A DNA stretch of 9,465 bases from Clostridia bacterium (GTDB lineage Bacteria; Bacillota_A; Clostridia; Christensenellales; CAG-138): assembly GCA_017459315.1 (NCBI GenBank), contig JAFUDD010000010.1:1-9465 (forward strand), in the 5' to 3' direction. The notes under the pieces are model-generated. The model was not told where the DNA came from. It searched no databases and saw only the letters and a list, made by a program, of their open reading frames with translations. A program made the position numbers and the translations under genes. Shown here one piece after another: positions 1-4,234 of this stretch. Position 1 is the stretch's first letter. Every line of letters begins with the position of its first letter.

Positions 1-5
1 CATTC

Positions 6-34
6 ATTCTACCATAGAATCATGCAGAGTGCAA
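6..34 (-). promoter_or_regulatory. Possible leftward sigma-A-type promoter at the window edge
   Basis: On the minus strand a TTGCAC hexamer (34-29) is followed after exactly 17 bases by TAGAAT (11-6), which matches the -10 consensus at five of six positions; the -35 matches only at TTG. The start would fall at or just beyond the left edge, so any gene it drives is outside the window. The -10 also forms a perfect inverted repeat with TAGAAT at 15-20 (ATTCTA-CCA-TAGAAT), which could be an operator or chance in AT-rich DNA. Confidence 0.3.
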
Positions 35-60
35 CGATCCCCTTGATAGAACGCCTCTGA

Positions 61-118
61 ATTCGGAATTTTCGCCCGAAGGCTGTACTGACGCTACGCC
101 GAGGGCGAAAAGCCGAAT
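61..118. repeat. Long imperfect inverted repeat / hairpin
   Basis: The arms are ATTCGG (61-66) with CCGAAT (113-118) and TTTTCGCCC (69-77) with GGGCGAAAA (103-111), separated by a small AA/G internal bulge. Inside them GGC (81-83) pairs with GCC (98-100) and GTA (85-87) with TAC (95-97), leaving a 7-base loop. Together this makes a nearly 60-nt stem-loop able to form on either strand. It has no U-tract, so it does not look like an intrinsic terminator. No gene covers it. Its form resembles dispersed intergenic palindromic elements, but only one copy lies in the window, so a repeat family is inference. Confidence 0.55.
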
Positions 119-136
119 AATTTGCGGCAAACAATC

Positions 137-165
137 GAAGAAAAGGCGTTTTACGTCTTTTCTTC
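137..165 (+). other. 12-bp stem-loop with A-rich and U-rich arms
   Basis: GAAGAAAAG (137-145) pairs perfectly with CTTTTCTTC (157-165). On the plus-strand RNA the stem continues through a G146-U156 wobble and two C-G pairs to a UUUUA loop, giving 12 continuous pairs. On the minus strand the wobble becomes an A-C mismatch, so the structure favours rightward RNA. It could be a weak terminator or part of the structured element to its left. It overlaps the rightward promoter-like site at 150-178. Confidence 0.4.
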
Positions 166-178
166 CTACTAGTATAAT
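150..178 (+). promoter_or_regulatory. Possible rightward sigma-A-type promoter
   Basis: TTTACG (150-155, four of six to the -35 consensus), a 17-base spacer, then a perfect TATAAT (173-178). Initiation is expected near 184-186. No credible coding region follows on this strand; the next elements are two terminator-like hairpins at 192-215 and 227-252, so a productive transcript would be only about 65 nt. TATAAT also forms an inverted repeat with ATTATA at 181-186. The call rests on the hexamers and spacing alone. Confidence 0.35.
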
Positions 179-191
179 TCATTATAATCTT

Positions 192-215
192 GGGGCAAAT
201 GGTCTGCCCCCTTTT
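192..215 (+). terminator. Weak rightward terminator-like hairpin
   Basis: GGGGCA (192-197) pairs with TGCCCC (205-210) around a 7-base loop and is followed by C and TTTT (212-215) on the plus strand. The stem is short but GC-rich. On the minus strand no T-run follows. It could pause or end rightward transcription, or form the 5' hairpin of a small RNA that ends at the next hairpin. Confidence 0.3.
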
Positions 216-226
216 ACGACAGCCTG

Positions 227-252
227 AGAAGCCGCCCGATGCGGCTTCTTTT
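227..252 (+). terminator. Rightward intrinsic terminator
   Basis: AGAAGCCGC (227-235) pairs perfectly with GCGGCTTCT (241-249) around the loop CCGAT, with a T-run at 249-252. Polarity is rightward, so it ends a transcript coming from the left. It begins 10 bases beyond the ybaK stop and may also stabilise the ybaK 3' end, but on the minus strand it has no U-tract. It faces the ybaK 3' end and may keep rightward transcripts out of that gene. Confidence 0.55.
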
Positions 253-261
253 GACATTTCG

Positions 262-738
262 CTACTGCACCAGATCCGCATACGCGGCGTTTGCGGCGCG
301 GCACAGGTCGTCCGGCGCAAGGCACAGCTGCAGGCCGATGCGTCCGCCGGAAACATAAATCGTATCGAACAGGATCGCGCTTTCGTCGATGCGCGTCGTG
401 AACTGTTTCTTCATGCCGACGGACGTGCATCCGCCGCGCACATAGCCGGTCAGCGCGAATAGCTCCTTTTGCGGCAGCATGGACACCGCCTTTGCCCCGA
501 CCGAGCGCGCGCACTTTTTGAGGTCGAGCGATTCATCCACCGGGATCACAAACACATAATGCTCCCGATCCGCGCCGACCGTGACGAGCGTTTTGAACAC
601 CTGCTCGTGATCGAGTCCGAGCTTATCCGCCGTTTCCGCGCCGTCGGTGAACTCTTCCGCTTCATATTCCGTCGCCGTATACGCAATGCCGAGCGTGTCC
701 AGAATCCGCATTGCGTTCGTTTTCGTCTGCTTGGTCAT
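262..738 (-). CDS. ybaK: YbaK/EbsC-family aminoacyl-tRNA (Cys-tRNA(Pro)) deacylase
   Basis: This 158-residue protein belongs to the YbaK/EbsC family, which hydrolyses mischarged aminoacyl-tRNA in trans; the best-known member clears Cys-tRNA(Pro) made by prolyl-tRNA synthetase in the cytoplasm. Family signatures are QVFKTLV (46-52, with the conserved Lys49), the LDLKKCARSVGAKAV block (71-85) and TGYVRGGCTSVGMKK (97-111), close to the usual GYxRGGCSPxG loop. The length is normal for the family. The ATG at 738 is chosen over one at 819 because a strong GGGAGGGG Shine-Dalgarno sequence lies just upstream (751-744) and a good promoter lies between the two ATGs. The gene stands alone and is divergent from the lipoprotein gene. 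The family is secure; Cys versus another amino acid as substrate cannot be settled from sequence. A ProX-type editing protein is the main alternative. Confidence 0.92.
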   Translation of the reverse strand: MTKQTKTNAMRILDTLGIAYTATEYEAEEFTDGAETADKLGLDHEQVFKTLVTVGADREHYVFVIPVDESLDLKKCARSVGAKAVSMLPQKELFALTGYVRGGCTSVGMKKQFTTRIDESAILFDTIYVSGGRIGLQLCLAPDDLCRAANAAYADLVQ

Positions 739-762
739 AGCTGCCCCTCCCTTTCGCGCTCC

Positions 763-791
763 ATCATAGCACCTTGCCGCGCGCTTGACAA
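763..791 (-). promoter_or_regulatory. Promoter of ybaK
   Basis: On the minus strand TTGTCA (791-786) and TATGAT (768-763) are separated by exactly 17 bases, and each matches its sigma-A consensus at five of six positions. The start site would be near 756, giving a leader of about 18 bases that holds the GGGAGGGG ribosome binding site at 751-744 and leads to the ATG at 738. Spacing to the start codon supports the short form of the protein. Confidence 0.7.
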
Positions 792-803
792 GAGCCTCCG
801 TGA

Positions 804-832
804 TTGACACGTGCCCCAAACCGTGCTATCAT
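804..832 (+). promoter_or_regulatory. Promoter of the lipoprotein gene
   Basis: A perfect TTGACA (804-809), 17-base spacer and TATCAT (827-832, five of six) give a strong sigma-A-type promoter. Initiation is expected near 839, about 25 bases before the ATG at 864, with a GGAGAA ribosome binding site at 854-859. It diverges from the ybaK promoter; the two -35 boxes are only 12 bases apart. A further TTGACA at 785-790 on the same strand lacks a -10 at the right distance. Confidence 0.75.
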
Positions 833-863
833 CGTTGTCGAATCTTACGATGCGGAGAACGAT

Positions 864-1601
864 ATGAAACGTCTTTTGGCCTTGACACTTTCCCTGCTGC
901 TCCTTTGCGCCTGCACGGGCGCGCCTGTCGTCACCGTGCCGACCGAAGCCCCGACCGAGGCGCCGACTGCCGTCCCGACCGCAACGCCGACCCCCATTCC
1001 GACCGAAGCCCCGACCGCCGAGCCCACCGAGGTCCCGACGCTTGCGCCGGTCGAAAAGCCGGAGCTGACGGCGCTTGCCCCCGGCGACGAGCTGTACAGC
1101 GCGCCGGATGCGGGCAATTTTGCGATGACGATGCAGGACGAGGGATGGGGCTATGCCACAGCCGCGCTCGGCGTGAACCTGTATCCGTTGGAAAGCGATG
1201 CGCTGAACACCGTGCAGATCATGGGCATGAACGTCGGTCAGCCGGTCGATGCGGACATGTTCAACTCCCTGCTTGTGACCGTGCTGACGCATTTGCAGGA
1301 GAGCATCGGCGCCGAGCTGTCCATTTTGGAGGTCACGGATACGACCGTCAACGGCTATGACGCCCGCGCTGTCGTCAGCGCCGTCGAGGGCGAAGCGTTT
1401 TCCGTGCGGTTCTATTCTATCGTGTGGGGCGCGGACGAGCAGATCTATTATGCATCCATCACGGCCTTGGACAGCGAATACGATACCGCGCTTGCGATGC
1501 TCGAACACGCCCTTTCCACCTTCTGCCCCGCTTCGGCGATGTGCTCCGATGCGCCGGAGGAAACCGAAGCGGAACCGGAGCAAGCCGAGCCTGCAGCGTA
1601 A
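864..1601 (+). CDS. Secreted lipoprotein with Pro/Thr-rich linker and uncharacterised C-terminal domain
   Basis: This 245-residue protein has no recognised function. The N-terminus is a lipoprotein signal peptide: basic MKR, a Leu-rich core (residues 4-14) and a lipobox-like LCAC with Cys17 as the expected lipidated residue, so it should be anchored outside the membrane. Residues 24-65 are a low-complexity linker of PTEAP/PTxxP units, typical of cell-wall-spanning linkers in Clostridia. Residues about 75-222 look globular, with alternating beta-like and helical stretches. The pattern is faintly like PsbP/DcrB-type domains, but this is a guess. The tail (228-245) is acidic. The ATG at 864 is preferred over the in-frame ATG at 804 because it directly begins the signal peptide, has a GGAGAA site at the right spacing, and 804 overlaps the promoter. 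The gene is monocistronic, with its own promoter and terminator. Confidence 0.85.
   Translation: MKRLLALTLSLLLLCACTGAPVVTVPTEAPTEAPTAVPTATPTPIPTEAPTAEPTEVPTLAPVEKPELTALAPGDELYSAPDAGNFAMTMQDEGWGYATAALGVNLYPLESDALNTVQIMGMNVGQPVDADMFNSLLVTVLTHLQESIGAELSILEVTDTTVNGYDARAVVSAVEGEAFSVRFYSIVWGADEQIYYASITALDSEYDTALAMLEHALSTFCPASAMCSDAPEETEAEPEQAEPAA
933..1058 (+). repeat. Low-complexity Pro/Thr-coding repeat tract
   Basis: This tract encodes the PTEAP-like linker of the lipoprotein (residues 24-65). A 19-base unit beginning CCGACCGAAGCC is repeated exactly at 939-957 and 999-1017, with several degenerate copies around it. Such tracts can change length by slippage. The complementary strand reads as a Gly/Val/Ser- or Gly/Arg-rich open frame, which is an artefact of the repeat. 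Confidence 0.7.
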
Positions 1602-1615
1602 CCGTTCCCGATACG

Positions 1616-1645
1616 AAAAGAAGCGACAGCCGCCGCTTCTTTTTT
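1616..1645. terminator. Bidirectional intrinsic terminator between lipoprotein gene and hemZ
   Basis: AAAAGAAGCG (1616-1625) pairs with CGCTTCTTTT (1634-1643) around an 8-base loop. On the plus strand the U-run continues to 1645 and ends the lipoprotein mRNA 15 bases after its stop codon. On the minus strand the other arm gives a CTTCTTTT run, ending the recJ-rel-dtd-MBL-hemZ mRNA about 20 bases after the hemZ stop. The two genes converge here. Confidence 0.85.
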
Positions 1646-1664
1646 ATATCCTGTTGTCAATCTC

Positions 1665-3113
1665 TTAGGCCAAAAACAGCGCCCGCTTCTGCTCGTCCAA
1701 CAGCGGCAGCTTATTCGTGTAGGTCGGCACGTCCTTCGGCGCGGCGATCCGCTCCACGCGCTGTTCGGCGTTGAAAATCCGCTTGGTCATCGCGTTTGCG
1801 CCGTGCGCTAAAATCGAGGTCGTTTCCTCCATCATGTCAATGTTGTACATGCAGATCGTATCCCGTCCCGCGTATCCGACGTTTTCGAGATTGCCGTTCT
1901 GATACTTCTGCCGGTACATGTAGTACGGCCAAAGCCCCATCCTTTTGGCAGCTTCGAAGCCCGCGTCGATCATGTGCGTCACGGCTTCCTTGCTCGGCAG
2001 GGGGTATTTGTCGATCTGCTCCTTTAACCGGCTCGACCGTTTGATTGCAAGCGTATGCACCGTGAGATTGTCCGGCCGAAGCGCCTCGATCTCCGACAGC
2101 GTACGCAAAAAGTCCTCCTCTGTTTCGCCGGGCAGTCCCGCGATCAGGTCCATATTGATGGAAGAAAACCCGACCGAACGGGCCAGAGCAAACGTTTCCC
2201 GAATCTGCGCCGCGGTGTGCGCGCGACCGATGCGGCGCAGCGTTTCGTCGTTCATCGTCTGCGGGTTGACCGAGATGCGCCCGATGCCGTGCGCCTTCAA
2301 AACCTCCAATTTTTCCCGTGTGATTGTGTCCGGCCGTCCGGCCTCCACGGTACATTCCTGCCCGTAACCGCCATAGACCGCTTCGATATGCGATAAAAGC
2401 CGGTCAAGCTGCTCGGCGCTGAGCACCGTGGGCGTGCCGCCGCCGATGTAGAACGCGCGAAGATGCCAGCCGCCGTCTTTCAGGAGCCGCCCGCCGCGCT
2501 CGATATCGTCGAACAGCGGCACAAGGTAGCCCTCGACCGAGGCGCCCTTGGCGATCTCCGCGCCGAACGAGCAGTAGAGACAGCGCGTTTTGCAGTACGG
2601 AATGCCCACATACACATCCAGATCCCGCGGCCCGACCGACTCGATATACGGCTTTTGTACCGCATTGATCGTCGCCGCAAGGCGCAGCTTGTCAAGGCTC
2701 ACCGAAAAGACCTCTCTGAACTGGCGCACGGCCTCCTCGTCGCCGTATCGCCCCGCCAGCTCGCGCAGCAGCTTGGTCGGACGAATCCCCGTAAGACTGC
2801 CCCACGGCATGTCCATGGGGTACGCCTTCTGCAAGAGCGCATACGCAACGCGCTTGACCGCGCGCTTCTGCTGCCGCTTGCGTTCGAGGATATCCCCGCC
2901 GTCCGGCGACACAGGGAACGACGCCGACGCCGTGCCGAACGTGCCGGAGGCCGTGGCATTTTCCTCGTCCAACGTGATCGTCATCACATCGGTCGCGGGG
3001 TTGCCGTCCTCGTCCGTCGCGTCCGGGCGCACCTCGACCGCGCCCAAAAAGAGCCGAATTTCTTCGGCTATGTCATTCTCATAAGCGGGTACGTTGGTGA
3101 TCAGTTGAACCAT
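1665..3113 (-). CDS. hemZ: HemZ, coproporphyrinogen dehydrogenase-like radical SAM protein
   Basis: This 482-residue protein is of the HemZ family, Firmicutes relatives of oxygen-independent coproporphyrinogen III oxidase (HemN), which use a 4Fe-4S cluster and S-adenosylmethionine for oxidative decarboxylation in heme synthesis. The radical SAM CX3CX2C motif is CKTRCLYC (Cys174, Cys178, Cys181), followed by GGGTP (224-228), EAGRPD (257-262), SVNPQTM (281-287) and MDLIAGLPGE (321-330). The HemZ-type block MYRQKYQNGNLENVGYA lies at 399-415. The N-terminal 165 residues, with TGIRPTK (108-114), are the HemZ-specific extension. Length is normal. The ATG at 3113 is chosen for its CGGAG ribosome binding site inside the MBL gene; upstream sequence in this frame is shadow coding. 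It overlaps the MBL gene by 13 bases, so translation is probably coupled. HemZ is sometimes annotated without a complete heme pathway, so its substrate here is not certain. Confidence 0.93.
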   Translation of the reverse strand: MVQLITNVPAYENDIAEEIRLFLGAVEVRPDATDEDGNPATDVMTITLDEENATASGTFGTASASFPVSPDGGDILERKRQQKRAVKRVAYALLQKAYPMDMPWGSLTGIRPTKLLRELAGRYGDEEAVRQFREVFSVSLDKLRLAATINAVQKPYIESVGPRDLDVYVGIPYCKTRCLYCSFGAEIAKGASVEGYLVPLFDDIERGGRLLKDGGWHLRAFYIGGGTPTVLSAEQLDRLLSHIEAVYGGYGQECTVEAGRPDTITREKLEVLKAHGIGRISVNPQTMNDETLRRIGRAHTAAQIRETFALARSVGFSSINMDLIAGLPGETEEDFLRTLSEIEALRPDNLTVHTLAIKRSSRLKEQIDKYPLPSKEAVTHMIDAGFEAAKRMGLWPYYMYRQKYQNGNLENVGYAGRDTICMYNIDMMEETTSILAHGANAMTKRIFNAEQRVERIAAPKDVPTYTNKLPLLDEQKRALFLA

Positions 3114-3742
3114 GGGTTGCTCCGATATCGTAACATGGGATTGCACCGGGCTTCGTGCGATACGCTCGTCGCTTCGCCGTGCCCCGGATAGAGAAGATAG
3201 CTTTGCGGCAGGGCGAGCACGCGGTTCAAGGAACGCATCAGCTCGCGCATGTTCCCGGTCGGCAGATCGGTTCGGCCGACGCCCTCGCAGAACACCGTAT
3301 CGCCCGTAAACGCGAGCCCTTCCTCCTCGCACACAAAGCAGACGCCGCCCGCCGTATGTCCGGGCGTGTGCAGCACCGTGAGCCGATAGCCTGCGGCGTC
3401 GATCGTATCGCCATCGTTTACAAGGTTCGTCGGCTCGCAAGGGGTCAGGACGCCGCCCATCCAGTCCGCACGGCAGACATCGTCGCGGCGCAGGCCGTCC
3501 GCATCCAGCGTGTGGATCCACACCCGCGCCCCGGTCGTCGCCCTGACCTCGGCTACGCCAGCCAAATGGTCAAAATGCCGGTGCGTCAAAAGAATGTCGG
3601 TCAGATGCAGCTTGTGCTCACGCAGGGTCAGCAGCGTCGTTTCCGCATCAGACGGATCGACGACGAGCGCGTCCCCGCCCTCCGCGCGGTATAAAAAGTA
3701 GGCGTTCGCCCCCAAGGGGCCCATCGGCACCGTCAGCAGCAT
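3101..3742 (-). CDS. Metallo-beta-lactamase-fold hydrolase, glyoxalase II-like
   Basis: A 213-residue cytoplasmic MBL-fold enzyme. The metal-binding motifs are all present: THRHFDH (53-59, the THxHxDH signature), HTPGHT (125-130), FTGDTVF (145-151, bridging Asp) and PGHGE (186-190). This set and the short length fit the glyoxalase II-like (hydroxyacylglutathione hydrolase/YcbL) group, which hydrolyses thioesters with two metal ions. A true glyoxalase II would have a longer C-terminal substrate domain, so the natural substrate is unknown. The ATG at 3742 shares its A with the dtd stop codon (TAATG), and a GGAGGAA ribosome binding site lies within the end of dtd. Its 3' end overlaps hemZ by 13 bases. 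The conserved position between dtd and hemZ suggests co-transcription but not a specific role. Confidence 0.9.
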   Translation of the reverse strand: MLLTVPMGPLGANAYFLYRAEGGDALVVDPSDAETTLLTLREHKLHLTDILLTHRHFDHLAGVAEVRATTGARVWIHTLDADGLRRDDVCRADWMGGVLTPCEPTNLVNDGDTIDAAGYRLTVLHTPGHTAGGVCFVCEEEGLAFTGDTVFCEGVGRTDLPTGNMRELMRSLNRVLALPQSYLLYPGHGEATSVSHEARCNPMLRYRSNPWFN

Positions 3743-4188
3743 TAAAAGTTCCTCCGCGAATCGAGCAAGATCGTAAACGGCCCGTCGTTGGTCAGCGTCA
3801 CCTGCATGTCCGCGCCGAACTCGCCGGTCTCCACCGGCACGACCTCCGACAGCCGTGCAATGCAGCGTTCATACAGCGGCACCGCCGTTTCGGGCCGCGC
3901 CGCGTTGCTGTAGCTCGGCCGTCTGCCCTTTCGCGCATCGCCGAGCAGCGTAAACTGCGAGATCAAAAGGATGCCGCCGCCGATCTCCACGACCGAACGA
4001 TTCGGCACGCCGTTTTCATCGTCGAAGATGCGAAGGCCCAGGAGCTTGTCGCAGATATAGTCCGCATCAAAGTCGGTGTCCTGCACATCGACGCCGAGCA
4101 GCACGCATAAGCCCTTTTCGACCCTGCCGACGGTTCTCCCGCCGATCTCCACCCGCGCACCGGTCGTGCGCTGTACCACAGCTCGCAT
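3742..4188 (-). CDS. dtd: D-aminoacyl-tRNA deacylase (DTD)
   Basis: This 148-residue protein is a canonical DTD, which removes D-amino acids (and glycine wrongly attached to tRNA-Ala) from tRNA and so enforces chirality in translation; the family acts as a homodimer in the cytoplasm. Both active-site motifs are intact: SQFTL (77-81) followed by KGRRPSY (87-93), and TNDGPFT (133-139) with the Gly-cisPro pair (Gly136-Pro137) that rejects L-amino acids. Length is normal. The ATG at 4188 begins the standard MRAVVQR N-terminus and is preceded by AGGAGAG at good spacing; the in-frame ATG at 4209 would add seven residues and lies next to an intercistronic hairpin. It follows rel by 46 bases and its stop overlaps the MBL start, so it sits inside the operon. 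The rel-dtd order is conserved in Firmicutes. Confidence 0.96.
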   Translation of the reverse strand: MRAVVQRTTGARVEIGGRTVGRVEKGLCVLLGVDVQDTDFDADYICDKLLGLRIFDDENGVPNRSVVEIGGGILLISQFTLLGDARKGRRPSYSNAARPETAVPLYERCIARLSEVVPVETGEFGADMQVTLTNDGPFTILLDSRRNF

Positions 4189-4209
4189 AGACTCTCCTTT
4201 GTCGATCAT

Positions 4210-4233
4210 GAAATACGCGGCGCGGCGTATTTC
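4210..4233. other. Intercistronic hairpin between rel and dtd
   Basis: GAAATACGC (4210-4218) and GCGTATTTC (4225-4233) form a perfect 9-bp stem with a GC-rich 6-base loop, one base after the rel stop codon and 21 bases before the dtd start. No U-run follows on the minus strand, so complete termination is unlikely. It could protect the upstream rel mRNA end, mark a processing site or lower downstream expression. The function is inference. Confidence 0.5.
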
Positions 4234-4234
4234 C

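Noticed and set aside
9..182. Leftward 57-codon frame starting at 182 (N-terminus MNYTSRKKRR, Arg/Lys-rich)
   Set aside because: No ribosome binding site, its start codon lies in a -10-like palindrome, and it runs through both stem-loops. It is more likely a translated structured repeat than a gene.
785..790. Extra plus-strand TTGACA as an alternative -35 for the lipoprotein gene
   Set aside because: No -10-like hexamer occurs 16-18 bases downstream; the TTGACA at 804-809 is properly spaced.
933..1058. Possible CRISPR-like or tandem-repeat array
   Set aside because: The repeats are imperfect, lack unique spacers and are in frame with a Pro/Thr linker of a lipoprotein.
735..1583. 282-codon minus-strand frame with a Gly/Arg-rich middle
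   Set aside because: It is antisense to the lipoprotein gene. Its Gly/Arg-rich part is the complement of the Pro/Thr-coding repeat, and it overlaps both promoters.
2463..3191. 242-codon plus-strand frame
   Set aside because: Antisense to hemZ and the MBL gene; Arg-rich shadow of GC-rich coding sequence.
3114..3521. N-terminal extension of hemZ to 3521
   Set aside because: It would overlap most of the MBL gene in another frame. Family length and a ribosome binding site support the start at 3113.
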